From: Mycolicibacterium sp. BiH015
GTDB taxonomy: Bacteria; Actinomycetota; Actinomycetes; Mycobacteriales; Mycobacteriaceae
NCBI RefSeq assembly: GCF_027706845.1
Contig: NZ_JAQGCZ010000002.1
Coordinates: forward strand, 700,469-764,468
Direction of reading: 5' to 3'
Length of the DNA: 64,000 nucleotides
Below the pieces are notes generated by a model. It was not told where the DNA came from, ran no database searches, and was given only the letters and a program-made list of their open reading frames with translations. Position numbers and translations under genes: made by a program. This document shows positions 50,063 through 59,570 of this stretch, piece after piece (positions within the stretch are counted from its first letter, which is position 1; every line of letters begins with the position of its first letter).

Positions 50063-51331
50063 TCAGCTCACCCGCTGCACGCGTGCCAGATCTTCGAGTA
50101 GATCAGCGGCGTAAGCAGCGCTTATCTCGGGATCGGTGATACGGGTGGCCAGATCGCGCGCCCTCGCGGTGTACTGCGGATCGAGGATGGTGCGCAGGTC
50201 GGATACCAGCGTCGCCTCGTCGGCCGTCGAGAAGCGACGCGCGGTACCGACCTTCAGTCGCTTGATCGCCGCACCGTAGATCGCGTGCACCATGTCCCAA
50301 TAGAGAATCAGTTGCGGCACGCCGGCACGCATTCCGATCGGCGTCGTGCTGGAGCCGCCATGGTGAACCAACGCGCGGCATCTGGGGAATATCGCCGGGT
50401 AATTGAGGGTCCCTACCACTTTCACGTGATCGCCGACGGGAACTTTGCTGAAATCGGTACCGGCCGCACCGATCAGCGCGCGCTCGCCGAGCTGATCGCA
50501 CGCCACGCTGATCATTGCGATGGTCTCGGAGGGCGATTCGACGGGGATGCTGCCGAACCCGAAGTAGATGGGGGCAGTCCCTGCGTCAATCCACGCCATC
50601 ACCTCGTCGTCGGTGTCCGTCGCGAGTCCGAGCGTCAGCGTTCCGACGAACGGCCGCTGCGCCTTCATCTGCGACCATTCCGCCGCAAGCCCGGGGAAGC
50701 ATGCCTCGTCGTAGGCCTGAACCTCGAGCGACCCGCGTTCGGTGATGCGCCGCGGAGCCGATCCGGTGGACGCCGGCAGTCCCAGTTCGCGGCGCTGCGT
50801 ATCCTCGACCTTCTTCGTCACCCGCCACGACAGCCACCAGAACGCGCGCACCGCGGCGCGACTCAGCCGTGCAGGCAGAACCGTCAGCACCACCCCGTTG
50901 GGTCGCAGCGGGAAATAGTGCAGCGTGGCCAACGGAATCCCGTAGTACTCAGCCACATTCGCCGCGGCGTCTTCGAAGTTGATGCCGGTGAAGATCAGGT
51001 CGGCGCCGTCTGCCAGCAACACCAGCGTCGAGCTCATCTCCTGCCAGCCCTCAAGGAGCGGGCCGGCGATCTCGACCCTGGAGCGCAGCATCTGCCGCAG
51101 CTTCCACGGGGTGCGGAAGAAGCACGTCCAGAAGTCGCGGTGCGAATCCAGGATCGACTGCGAGTCGGGGCCGAACCCGACGGCGGGGATCCCCGCACGC
51201 TCGGTGAAACCAACCAGGTCGGGCGGCACGGCCATGGCCACGTCATGTCCGCGCCGCACCAACTCGCGACCGACGGCTGCCGAGGGCTCGATGTCGCCGC
51301 GACTCCCCCACGTTGCCAACACAATCTTCAT
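50063..51331 (-). CDS. GT-B glycosyltransferase (GPL Gtf-like), first paralogue
   Basis: 422 residues. The N-terminus MKIVLATWGSRGDIEPSAAVGRELVRRGHDV is the UGT/GPL-Gtf acceptor-domain start, and C-terminal FGFGSIPVESP and ALVHHGGSSTT mark the nucleotide-sugar domain. Relative to the two paralogues (57260-58543, 62234-63502) the donor-binding Asp-Gln pair is replaced by Val-His (WDMVHAIYG), so donor choice may differ. It should glycosylate a peptide hydroxyl or extend a sugar chain. It lies on the same strand as the NRPS operon, upstream of the promoter gap. Confidence 0.9.
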   Translation of the reverse strand: MKIVLATWGSRGDIEPSAAVGRELVRRGHDVAMAVPPDLVGFTERAGIPAVGFGPDSQSILDSHRDFWTCFFRTPWKLRQMLRSRVEIAGPLLEGWQEMSSTLVLLADGADLIFTGINFEDAAANVAEYYGIPLATLHYFPLRPNGVVLTVLPARLSRAAVRAFWWLSWRVTKKVEDTQRRELGLPASTGSAPRRITERGSLEVQAYDEACFPGLAAEWSQMKAQRPFVGTLTLGLATDTDDEVMAWIDAGTAPIYFGFGSIPVESPSETIAMISVACDQLGERALIGAAGTDFSKVPVGDHVKVVGTLNYPAIFPRCRALVHHGGSSTTPIGMRAGVPQLILYWDMVHAIYGAAIKRLKVGTARRFSTADEATLVSDLRTILDPQYTARARDLATRITDPEISAAYAADLLEDLARVQRVS

Positions 51332-51350
51332 CGACGAACGCTCCATGCAC

Positions 51351-52121
51351 CTAGTTCGAGGCCACACCCGCACCCAGTAGCTCATCGAGGTAGCGCGGCG
51401 GCTGCAGATTGAGCAGGCGCTTGCGGTCGGCTTTGAGGTCCGCGTACGTGAGCGCCTCGACCTCCTGGGCCGAATACGACAGTGTCGTCTGCGGAATTCC
51501 CTTGCGGACGAAGCCGACTCCCTGGTCGCACTTGAGTACGCCGACCAGCAGGTCGGGGCGCATGCTGCGCAGGTGGACGATCGCCTTCCACACATCGCCG
51601 TTCCAGATGCCGACGACCAGCGGTCCTTTCTGCTGCGCGATGAAGTCGTCCCACGACTCGGCGCGGCGGCCCGCCAGTTCGAAGGCGGGGTTGCAGTCGT
51701 GCAGGAAGATGACACCGTCGTCGCGGAGGTGTTGCACCGTGTACTCGACGTCGCGGATGACCTGCTCATAGGTGTGCAGACCGTCGATGAGTGCGACGTC
51801 AATCGGGTGGTTTTTGAGGAACGCCGACTCGTTCTCGAAGAACGCGTCGCTGGTGGTTTCGAAGTAGTGGGTGGCGCGCGCTTTGGCATCGGCGAGTTCG
51901 CGGGTGCGCGCGGAAAGCCGGAACGCCGGGTCGACGGCGATCTTCACGTCGGCGATGATCTTCTGGAACGCCTGGCCCCGGGAAACGCCGATTTCCAGGT
52001 AGACCGGGTTGGTTCGTCCCTCGAGTGCCCGTTGCACCGCCCTGATCCGGTTCATCCCCGGAAGGGCGTCCGCCAGCATCACCAACCCGTTGTTGATATT
52101 CACGCCGACGATCCTGCCCAA
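51351..52121 (-). CDS. Class I SAM-dependent methyltransferase
   Basis: 256 residues. The SAM motif I is VYLEIGVSRGQAFQKI, an acidic residue follows in AVDPAF, and DVALIDGLHTYEQVIRDVEYTVQHL plus VIFLHDCNP are typical of the Methyltransf_24-like group. Similar enzymes methylate sugar or fatty-acid hydroxyls in GPL loci. The target here (sugar, acyl chain or peptide) cannot be decided. The gene sits 19 bp upstream of the first glycosyltransferase on the same strand, so they probably share a transcript. Confidence 0.82.
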   Translation of the reverse strand: MGRIVGVNINNGLVMLADALPGMNRIRAVQRALEGRTNPVYLEIGVSRGQAFQKIIADVKIAVDPAFRLSARTRELADAKARATHYFETTSDAFFENESAFLKNHPIDVALIDGLHTYEQVIRDVEYTVQHLRDDGVIFLHDCNPAFELAGRRAESWDDFIAQQKGPLVVGIWNGDVWKAIVHLRSMRPDLLVGVLKCDQGVGFVRKGIPQTTLSYSAQEVEALTYADLKADRKRLLNLQPPRYLDELLGAGVASN

Positions 52122-52200
52122 AAATTGACGGTACTGTTCATAAAACGCTCAACTCGCCGGATGGTGTGGCGCTGCGGCTCGTCAGATGGGGTGTCATGTC

Positions 52201-52701
52201 ATGTATTCGTTCAACGGCGTGGCGGACTCCGCGGCCTCCGTCGAACAGATCCACGCGGCGTTCGGGCGCGAGGACTATTGGCTCGCCCGCCTCGCGGCCG
52301 GCGAGATGCCGTCGACCCTGGACTCTCTGGTCGTTCGCGCCGACGGGTCAGTGGCGGTACAGGTCACGCAACATCTCGGGCGCCAACTGCTGCCGGGAAT
52401 GATCGCGAAGCTTCTGCCCGGCGACCTGACGATGGAGTGCTCCGAGACCTGGGTTCCTGACGGGGACGGTCGGGTGTGCGGGCGGGTCGGCGTCGTCGTC
52501 TCCGGCGGGCTGGGATCGTGCAGCGCTGCCGCGTGGCTGATGCGCACCGGCGACGGATCGCGTCTGGGGTACGACGGCACGGTGCACGTCAAGGTTCCAT
52601 TGGTGGGCGGCAATCTTGAGAAGACCATCGGCGCCGATCTCGCCGAGAATCTGCCCTCGGTACTGGAATTCACCACCACATGGATTGCCGAGCGCCCTTG
52701 A
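52201..52701 (+). CDS. DUF2505 family protein
   Basis: 166 residues from ATG 52201, where the family N-terminus MYSFNGVADSAASVEQIHAAFGREDYWLARL begins; an ATG 15 bp earlier is in frame but lacks support. DUF2505 proteins are START/SRPBCC-like actinobacterial proteins of unknown role, possibly lipid binding. It points opposite to its neighbours and may be a bystander within the locus. Confidence 0.82.
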   Translation: MYSFNGVADSAASVEQIHAAFGREDYWLARLAAGEMPSTLDSLVVRADGSVAVQVTQHLGRQLLPGMIAKLLPGDLTMECSETWVPDGDGRVCGRVGVVVSGGLGSCSAAAWLMRTGDGSRLGYDGTVHVKVPLVGGNLEKTIGADLAENLPSVLEFTTTWIAERP

Positions 52702-52704
52702 CGA

Positions 52705-53838
52705 TCACCCGGCGTCGCGGGTCCGAGCCAGCGTGCCGAGTCCGGTGATCTCCAGGCTGACCGACTTCCGCTGTCCCGCTGCGCCGAGCATGAACGCGAT
52801 GTCGCCCCACGGCGCTCCCAGCCAGAATCGCCAGAACCGCTTGCCGAAGAACGTCCACGCATAGCGGCCGTCGCCCAACGTCCAATACCCGGCGATCAGA
52901 ATGAGGTAGTACGACAGTCGCTTCCACCACGAGGTGACCATCTCGACGTTCATCTCCCAGACCTCAAGGCCCCATGCCCGGTATTGCCACTGCAAGCCGT
53001 ACTTCTGCTGGAATTCGTAGAAGGCCCTCAATTCGCCGTTGGTGACCAGGTATTCGTCGAAGACGAGAACCGAGCCCTCGACAAAGCGGTCTTTGCATGT
53101 CTCCAGCGCGTGCAGACAGGACTCGTAGGTGTCGAGGTCCATATGGAAAAGCGAGATCGGTGCGGCGGGCCGGCTTGCGAGGAAGGGGGCCAACGTCTCG
53201 TAGGTCATCCCTTTGATGAACTCGACGTCGCGCCCGAGCGCCGGAGGAATACCGTCCTCCAACGTCAGCCCGGTGTCCCGGATGAATCGTTTGGCCAGCG
53301 GTTCGGACAGTGAGAAGGTTCCGCGTTCGATGACGACCTGATCGTCGATCGCCCAGTCCTCGACGAGACCCTCGAAAGTGTCGAAGCCGTAGACCTTTCG
53401 ACCGCTGGCTTCAGCGGTCAGGCGCGTCGACCATCCGATCCAGACGCCGAGATCGAGAAGCACTTCATCGGAATTCTCGCGACTCGGCGGGGCCAGCCGA
53501 GAGGCCTCCCACAACAGGGTGTGATCGGAGATCTTGCACCGACGCAGTTCTGCCAGCGATCGGCGGATGAACTCCTGGTATCCGTCGTCGTAGACGCCGA
53601 TGTCGCGGGAGTACAGGTTCGGGATGTAGCGATCCCGCCCGCGGTAGATCCGCCGCGCGAAGAGCAGAAGCGTGAATGCCGCGGCAATGACGGCGAGGAG
53701 AATCGGAGCGACGAAGCACGCCGCTGCGACCGCAAGTCCGGCAAGGGCGAGTATGGATCTCCAGACACGGTGCAGCGTCGTCCGGTCCACGGCGCGCCCG
53801 CCGGTGCGGTCCGCTGACCGCCTGTCGACTACGTCCAC
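52705..53838 (-). CDS. TylF/MycF-like O-methyltransferase with membrane segments
   Basis: 377 residues. The central domain (~95-300) follows the macrocin O-methyltransferase plan: VLLDLGVWIGWSTRLTAEASG, YGFDTFEGLVEDW, and SLFHMDLDTYESCLHALE with the acidic metal/SAM residues. Unusually, residues ~28-61 are two hydrophobic helices and a third hydrophobic stretch lies at ~318-332 (LSYYLILIAGYW). Members methylate deoxysugars, so methylation of the lipopeptide sugar at the membrane is likely. It faces the acyltransferase gene across a 137-bp gap. Confidence 0.8.
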   Translation of the reverse strand: MDVVDRRSADRTGGRAVDRTTLHRVWRSILALAGLAVAAACFVAPILLAVIAAAFTLLLFARRIYRGRDRYIPNLYSRDIGVYDDGYQEFIRRSLAELRRCKISDHTLLWEASRLAPPSRENSDEVLLDLGVWIGWSTRLTAEASGRKVYGFDTFEGLVEDWAIDDQVVIERGTFSLSEPLAKRFIRDTGLTLEDGIPPALGRDVEFIKGMTYETLAPFLASRPAAPISLFHMDLDTYESCLHALETCKDRFVEGSVLVFDEYLVTNGELRAFYEFQQKYGLQWQYRAWGLEVWEMNVEMVTSWWKRLSYYLILIAGYWTLGDGRYAWTFFGKRFWRFWLGAPWGDIAFMLGAAGQRKSVSLEITGLGTLARTRDAG

Positions 53839-53975
53839 CCGCCACCTCCAGGTTCTCGGCTAGCCACACTAGGTCGTCGATCGCCCTGTGCCGCCCGGAT
53901 CTCGAATCTCCTCCATTAAAAACTGACGGATGTGATAATTCCTCGACTCGACGACCGAATCCTCTGACCAGGTGG

Positions 53976-56168
53976 GTGACCTTGCGCCAAGCCGACAGCG
54001 TCACACCCGCTGAATCGCTGCAGGCTCCGCGCTCGGCGCACTGGGAATTCCGGGCCGACATCGAGGGCCTGCGTGCCGTCGCCGTGCTCGCTGTCGTGCT
54101 CTTTCACGCCGAAGTACCGGGTATCAGCGGTGGGTTCGTCGGAGTCGACGTCTTCTTCGTCATCTCGGGGTTCCTGATCACCGGTTTGCTGTGGCGTGAG
54201 GTGGCTTCGACCGGCACCGTGAAACTGAGCAGCTTCTACGGGGCGCGGGCCCGACGCCTGCTGCCGGCATCGGCAGCCGTCGGCGTGGCCACCATGATCG
54301 GCGCGGCAATTCTGTTGCCCGTCTTGCAGGCACACGCCGCCATGGGGGACGGCATCGCCAGCGCGCTGTACGTCAGCAACTACTGGTTCATCCTGCGGGG
54401 TGTCGACTACTTCGCGAACACCCTGCCTCCGTCGCCGTTTCAGCACTATTGGTCGCTCGGTGTCGAGGAACAGTTCTACCTCGTGTGGGCGCCCATGATC
54501 CTGGGCGCAGCCTGGTTTGTGCGGCGGCGTCGCGGACGGTCGGCCGACCAGCCGGCGCCATCGCCCCGAGCGTTCGTCACTGTCCTTGCGCTGGTGGCAT
54601 TCTCGTCGTTTCTGCTGTCCTTTGTGGCCACCTACGTGGTGCCTGCGGTCGCATACTTCTCGCTACCCACCCGGGCGTGGCAATTGGCGCTCGGCGGGCT
54701 GGTCGCGCTCACTGCCGTGCACTGGCGTCGACTGCCGCAGAGAGCCGCCGCGGTCGCCGGGTGGACCGGCCTCGGGTTGATCCTGTTGGCCTGCGTGTGG
54801 CTAACTCCCGAAACGCTGTACCCGGGCACTGCCGCAGTATTGCCCACCCTGGGTGCAGTATTGGTGATCGGCGCGGGATGCGCGGCAGCTACGCATGGGT
54901 GCGGCCGCGTTCTGGCCGTGTCGCCGATGCGCGCGGTCGGCCGGGTGTCCTATTCGTGGTACCTGTGGCACTGGCCGGTGCTGGTGTTCGCCCCACTCGT
55001 CGTAGGGCATTCGCTGGGGCTGGCGGGCCGCCTCGCGGCTGCCATGGTGTCCCTCGGGCTGGCTGTACTGACCCTGCGCTACATCGAGAACCCGCTGCGC
55101 TTCGCCCCGAGGATCCGCAGCTCCGGGTGGCGAAGTCTGGGGCTCGGCGCCGTCGCGACCGCGACAGCGGTCTGTGTGGGCGCCGCGCTGATGGTGATTG
55201 TGCCGACGCCGATAGGCCGTGGCGTACCTGCGTCGACGTTGGCCTTCGCCGTCACGCCTGTCCCCAAGGGTTCACCTTTCGGCGCCTACGACGCGGCGGT
55301 CCGACAGGCTTTCGGTGACGTGCAGGCCGCTGTGGCGGCATCAGCGGACCTCAGAGACGTCCCGTCGAACCTCGACCCCCCGCTTGCAGATGCCCCCGGC
55401 GAATCGAATGCCGTCCTGTTCGGTGGTTGTCTGCGCACACCCTTCCAAAGCGGCCAGCCGGAGTGTGCGGCCGGTGACATAGAGTCCACGACCACCGTGG
55501 CGCTCGTCGGGGACTCGCACGCCGCGATGTGGAATCCGGCCTTTCGCAAGGTCGCCGACGAACGCCGATGGCGGCTGGAGATGATGGCCAAGGGCGCCTG
55601 CCCGTTATTGGACCTGCCCATCACCAATCCTCTGCGGCGGCTTCTGCAACTCGTCCAACACTGCGAACAGTGGCGTGCCGAGATCATGGAGCGTCTGCGC
55701 GCCGAACGCCCACAGCTGGTCGTGCTCGGCTCCTGGCGGGGATACGGCGCCGAGGAGTCACTCACAGGATTCCGCGCCTACGACAGCGTTTGGCTGCAGA
55801 GCCTGACGCGCCTGGTGCAGCAGTTGCGCGACACCGGCGCCGAAGTACTCGTGCTGGGCCCTGTACCCAATCCGCAGGCGTCGGTGCCGATCTGCCTGTC
55901 CGGACACCTCGACGACGTCGCGGCCTGCTCGCCGGACAGATCGGTCGCGGTGGACGGCGCCGGCATCGCCGCAGAAACCGCCGCGACGGAGGCCGCGGGC
56001 GGTCACTACGTCGATGTCACCGACCTGTTCTGCACCGACCGACGCTGCCCGGTCATCGTCGGCAACACTCTCGTCTATTTCGACAGCTATCACCTCACGA
56101 TCGAGTACTCCGAACTGTTGGCGCCGGTCGCCGGGGCTTTGGCCGACCGGGCGATGGTGCACGTCTGA
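53976..56168 (+). CDS. Membrane O-acyltransferase (OafA-like) fused to SGNH domain
   Basis: 730 residues. An N-terminal acyltransferase-3 domain (~25-390) has about ten spans, the signature FRADIEGLRAVAVLAVVLFHA, FFVISGFLITGL and QHYWSLGVEEQFYLVW. A C-terminal SGNH hydrolase-like domain (~455-725) shows GDSHAAMW and a late DSYHLT with the Asp/His region. This fused type (OafA/OatA) transfers acyl groups onto sugars at the membrane, so sugar acetylation of the product is likely; GPL loci carry related acetyltransferases. Start is GTG 53976. Confidence 0.9.
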   Translation: MTLRQADSVTPAESLQAPRSAHWEFRADIEGLRAVAVLAVVLFHAEVPGISGGFVGVDVFFVISGFLITGLLWREVASTGTVKLSSFYGARARRLLPASAAVGVATMIGAAILLPVLQAHAAMGDGIASALYVSNYWFILRGVDYFANTLPPSPFQHYWSLGVEEQFYLVWAPMILGAAWFVRRRRGRSADQPAPSPRAFVTVLALVAFSSFLLSFVATYVVPAVAYFSLPTRAWQLALGGLVALTAVHWRRLPQRAAAVAGWTGLGLILLACVWLTPETLYPGTAAVLPTLGAVLVIGAGCAAATHGCGRVLAVSPMRAVGRVSYSWYLWHWPVLVFAPLVVGHSLGLAGRLAAAMVSLGLAVLTLRYIENPLRFAPRIRSSGWRSLGLGAVATATAVCVGAALMVIVPTPIGRGVPASTLAFAVTPVPKGSPFGAYDAAVRQAFGDVQAAVAASADLRDVPSNLDPPLADAPGESNAVLFGGCLRTPFQSGQPECAAGDIESTTTVALVGDSHAAMWNPAFRKVADERRWRLEMMAKGACPLLDLPITNPLRRLLQLVQHCEQWRAEIMERLRAERPQLVVLGSWRGYGAEESLTGFRAYDSVWLQSLTRLVQQLRDTGAEVLVLGPVPNPQASVPICLSGHLDDVAACSPDRSVAVDGAGIAAETAATEAAGGHYVDVTDLFCTDRRCPVIVGNTLVYFDSYHLTIEYSELLAPVAGALADRAMVHV

Positions 56169-56182
56169 TGGCACACACGAAC

Positions 56183-56190
56183 AGGAGGGA
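56183..56190 (+). promoter_or_regulatory. Ribosome-binding site fixing a TTG start
   Basis: AGGAGGGA ends 6 bp before TTG 56197. It decides the start of the epimerase gene, whose open frame runs 183 bp further upstream into the acyltransferase gene. Confidence 0.7.
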
Positions 56191-56196
56191 CGGCCG

Positions 56197-57258
56197 TTGA
56201 CCTCATCCGTACTCATCACCGGTGGAGCGGGATTCATCGGATCCGCACTCGCGCGCCGACTCGTCCACGCCGGTTACGACGTCGCAGTCATGGACATTCT
56301 GCACCCGCAGGTGCATGGGATGGACACGGCGATCGACCTGCCGCCGGCGGTCCGGTTGTTCACCGGCGACGTCACCCACGCCGCCGACTGGAATGCGGTG
56401 CTGCGCTTGTGGCGACCCGACCAGATTGTCCACCTGGCCGCGGAAACCGGTACAGCGCAATCGCTTTCAGAGTCCACGCGCCATGGTTCGGTCAACGTGG
56501 TCGGGACGACACAACTTCTCGACGCGCTGAGCCACGCTGGGCACGTGCCCGAACAACTGGTCGTGGCGTCCTCGAGGGCGGTCTACGGTGAGGGCGCATG
56601 GCAGGCGGGTGCCCAGACGTTCTACCCGGCGCCGAGAAGCCACGCGCAACTCGAGGCAGGCATTTGGGATCCGCAGGGCCCGACCGGCGACGTCGGGGTG
56701 CCGCTTGCGAGTTCCGCGAGCCGCACAGAGCCGCGACCCACTAACATCTACGCGGCGACCAAACTGGCGCAGGAACACATCATGGCCGCGTGGACGGCCG
56801 CTCATGACAGCAACCTCAGCGTATTGCGGCTGCAGAACGTGTTCGGACCGGGGCAATCGTTGACGAACTCGTACACGGGCATCGTCGCGCTGTTTGCGAG
56901 GCTCTCACGGGAGCGTCAGGCGCTTGAGGTCTACGAGGACGGACGGATTCTGCGCGACTTCGTCTTCATCGAGGATGTCGTCGAGGCGCTGTTCGCCGCG
57001 ATACGACGGCCTGCGACGGGATCGCGCTTCGTCGACATCGGCTCAGGCATGCCCACCACCATCCTTGAGCTGGCCCGCATGACCGCCACGATCTGCGGTG
57101 CCCCCGAGCCTGTCGTCGTCGGCAAGTTCCGCGACGGCGACGTGCGTGCCGCCCGCTGTGACATCGAGGGCGCCACGAAAGAGCTTGACTGGCAACCCAA
57201 GTGGCAGCTGGAAGACGGCCTGAACGCCCTGCTGCACTGGATCGGTGGTCAGCGCTGA
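56197..57258 (+). CDS. NAD-dependent epimerase/dehydratase, sugar nucleotide (extended SDR)
   Basis: 353 residues from a TTG. The Rossmann motif is ITGGAGFIGSALARRL, the catalytic Tyr-Lys pair lies in PTNIYAATKLAQEH, and LQNVFGPGQ and FVFIEDVVEALF are typical of GalE/RmlB-like enzymes. The reaction (epimerase, dehydratase or reductase) cannot be decided. It follows the acyltransferase by 28 bp and is likely co-transcribed. It is convergent with the second glycosyltransferase, with 1 bp between the stops. Confidence 0.85.
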   Translation: MTSSVLITGGAGFIGSALARRLVHAGYDVAVMDILHPQVHGMDTAIDLPPAVRLFTGDVTHAADWNAVLRLWRPDQIVHLAAETGTAQSLSESTRHGSVNVVGTTQLLDALSHAGHVPEQLVVASSRAVYGEGAWQAGAQTFYPAPRSHAQLEAGIWDPQGPTGDVGVPLASSASRTEPRPTNIYAATKLAQEHIMAAWTAAHDSNLSVLRLQNVFGPGQSLTNSYTGIVALFARLSRERQALEVYEDGRILRDFVFIEDVVEALFAAIRRPATGSRFVDIGSGMPTTILELARMTATICGAPEPVVVGKFRDGDVRAARCDIEGATKELDWQPKWQLEDGLNALLHWIGGQR

Positions 57259-57259
57259 G

Positions 57260-58543
57260 TCAGCCGACCTTGGCATCGCGCGCATAGTTCTCGGCCAGCC
57301 CGACGGTGACGGCCACGCTGTCTGCGGGACTGGTCATCCGGGTAGCGAGTTCGCCCGCCCGTGCAACGAAGTCCGGTGCGAGAATCGCGCGCAGGTCGGC
57401 CGCCAATGTCTTCTGGGTCGTGGCGGAAAATCGCCTCCCTGCACCCACTTTCAGACGCTTCAACCGGGCGGCCCACAGTGACTGGTCGGGAAGCGTCCAC
57501 AGAATCAGTCCGGGAACCCCGGCGCGCAGTACCGCGTTGGTGGTTCCAGATCCACCGTGGTGCACCACCGCCTTGCACCGCGGGAAGATCGTGGCGTAGT
57601 TCACCTGGCCGACGATCTTGACGTCATCCGATTGAGGTACCCCGCTGAAGTCGGACCCTGCGGCGCACACCAGCGCTCGCTCGCCTAGTTCTGCGCAGAC
57701 CGCACTGATCATCGCAAGCGTGTCGCCGGCGGATTCCACGCCCACGCTGCCGAACCCGAAGCAGATCGGCGGCGTTCCCTCATCGATCCACGACGTGACG
57801 TCGTCATCGGCATCAGTGGGCAACGCCATCGTCAGCGCACCGACGAAAGGTCGTTTCGGCGGAATCTGACGATTCCAGTGAGCCCACTCTGCCGCCAGCC
57901 CCGGGAAGCAGGCTTCGTCGTAGGCCTGGATCTCCAGTGATCCCCGGTCGGCGATTCGCTGTGGCCACGGTGTCGTGGCTTTATGTAGGCCGAGTTCGAG
58001 ACGTTGCGCATCGTCCTCGGCTTTCCGCTTGCCGCGCCACGACATCCATTCGAAGAAGGTCATCGTTGCGCGTGCCCACGACGTGGGCATGTACCGCACC
58101 AGTTGACCGTTGGCCCGCATGGGGAAGTGGAAGAGGGTGGCCAACGGGATGTCTCGGTACTCGGCGACGTTGGCCGCGACGTCCTCAAAATTCATGCCGG
58201 TGATGAGCACGTCGGCGCCGTCCGACAGCGCCATCAGCGTTGCGCTGACCTGCCCCCGGAACTCGCTGAGAGGCTCGGAGACCTCGCGAAGCAACCGCCT
58301 CAGTGTTCGTACTCGCCACGGCGCACTGTAGAAGCACGTCCAGTAGTCGCGATGCGGGTCGAGGATGGTCGCCAGCTCCGGGCCGTACCCGACGGCTTCG
58401 ATTCCCGCCGCGCCGGCGAAGGAGACCATTTCCGGTGCAGCCGCGATGCGGACGTCGTGCCCATTCCGTACGAGTTCGCGGCCGAGGGCGACGAAAGGTT
58501 CGATCTCGCCGCGGGTCCCCCAGTTGGCCAGTGCGAACCTCAT
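57260..58543 (-). CDS. GT-B glycosyltransferase (GPL Gtf-like), second paralogue
   Basis: 427 residues from the ATG at 58543, where the conserved MRFALANWGTRGEIEPF begins; the frame extends upstream without homology. The donor domain has VHHGGSGTTNAVLRAGVPGLIL and the intact Asp-Gln pair (TLPDQSLWAARLKRL). It differs from the first paralogue at these donor positions but matches the third. Likely transfers a sugar to a Thr hydroxyl or to a first sugar. It is followed upstream by the epimerase and dehydrogenase genes on the same strand. Confidence 0.91.
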   Translation of the reverse strand: MRFALANWGTRGEIEPFVALGRELVRNGHDVRIAAAPEMVSFAGAAGIEAVGYGPELATILDPHRDYWTCFYSAPWRVRTLRRLLREVSEPLSEFRGQVSATLMALSDGADVLITGMNFEDVAANVAEYRDIPLATLFHFPMRANGQLVRYMPTSWARATMTFFEWMSWRGKRKAEDDAQRLELGLHKATTPWPQRIADRGSLEIQAYDEACFPGLAAEWAHWNRQIPPKRPFVGALTMALPTDADDDVTSWIDEGTPPICFGFGSVGVESAGDTLAMISAVCAELGERALVCAAGSDFSGVPQSDDVKIVGQVNYATIFPRCKAVVHHGGSGTTNAVLRAGVPGLILWTLPDQSLWAARLKRLKVGAGRRFSATTQKTLAADLRAILAPDFVARAGELATRMTSPADSVAVTVGLAENYARDAKVG

Positions 58544-58589
58544 TGAACGTCCACTCCGATAGGGCATTGCGCGGACGCGTTCCCGCCGG

Positions 58590-59570
58590 TCAGTCGAGGT
58601 ACCACGGATTTGCCCGCGCCCACTCGATGGTGCGGCGTATTCCTTCCTCCACGTCGACATTCAAGCGCCATCCGAGCTCTCGCTGCGCCTTCGTCGAGTC
58701 CGGGATCCGTCGCGGGATGTCTTCATACCGGCGTCCGAAGCGAGCCGCGGTGTCGACGGCCTCTGCGCTGGACACCGCATCGACACTGGCGATCTTGATG
58801 GCCAGGTCCACGGCATCACGCATCGATGTCTCGGTCATGCTCCCGATGTTGAAGGCTTCACCGATCGCCGAGTGGTGTTGGGCGGCAAGCAGAGTACCGG
58901 CTACTGCATCGTCGACGTAGGTGAAGCAACGGGTCTGCTCCCCGGTGTCGTACAGCAGCGGCGCCTTGCCGTTGAGGATCCGGTGCACAGTTTGCGAGAT
59001 GACGAAGATCGGATTCTGTCGTGGACCGTAGACGTTGAAATAGCGCACCACGGTTACCGGGAGGCCGTGAGCAGCGTGCATCGCGAAGGCCAGATGCTCG
59101 GCCATGCCCTTGCTGGTGCTGTAACTCCACCGCGCGGTTTTCGTCGAGCCCAGTACCCGGTCGTCGTCCTCGGCGAACGGCGGATTGGGATTCTTACCGA
59201 AAACCTCAGAGGTGCTGGCGAACACGACCCGGATGCCGTGGCGATGGCTCAGCTCGAGGACGTTGCGGGTGCCGATCACATTGACGTCCAGGACCCTCAG
59301 CGGATCGGACATGTAGTTCTCGACCCCGACGACCGCAGCGAGATGAAACACCGTGTCGACGTCGGGGGTCAGCGCCGCTGCGAGCGCGTCGACGTCGGTT
59401 ACATCGCCTGGTACGAAACGAAACTTGGGCCGATCGTCGAAGTCGATACTCGTATCGCGGGTGTTCTTGGCGAAGTCGAAAACCGTGACATGGTCGCCGC
59501 GGTCCAGCAACGCGGACACCAGGTGCGAACCGATGAAGCCGTAACCGCCCGTCACGACGACGTTGGACAT
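58590..59570 (-). CDS. NAD-dependent epimerase/decarboxylase, sugar nucleotide (extended SDR)
   Basis: 326 residues. VTGGYGFIGSHLVSALL opens the Rossmann fold, DTVFHLAAVVGVENY and STSEVFGKN follow, and the catalytic Tyr-Lys pair is in WSYSTSKGMAEHL. FNVYGPRQNP is typical of GalE/UXS/Gla-epimerase types. Directly abutting the UDP-sugar dehydrogenase gene, it may epimerise a UDP-uronic acid or decarboxylate it to a pentose. The reaction is inferred from this pairing only. Confidence 0.87.
   Translation of the reverse strand: MSNVVVTGGYGFIGSHLVSALLDRGDHVTVFDFAKNTRDTSIDFDDRPKFRFVPGDVTDVDALAAALTPDVDTVFHLAAVVGVENYMSDPLRVLDVNVIGTRNVLELSHRHGIRVVFASTSEVFGKNPNPPFAEDDDRVLGSTKTARWSYSTSKGMAEHLAFAMHAAHGLPVTVVRYFNVYGPRQNPIFVISQTVHRILNGKAPLLYDTGEQTRCFTYVDDAVAGTLLAAQHHSAIGEAFNIGSMTETSMRDAVDLAIKIASVDAVSSAEAVDTAARFGRRYEDIPRRIPDSTKAQRELGWRLNVDVEEGIRRTIEWARANPWYLD

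Noticed and set aside
49811..50101. Forward 96-codon ORF in the mbtH upstream gap
   Set aside because: It begins inside a CRP-type palindrome, has no ribosome-binding site or recognisable motif, and overlaps the end of the glycosyltransferase gene; the region is better explained as a promoter gap.
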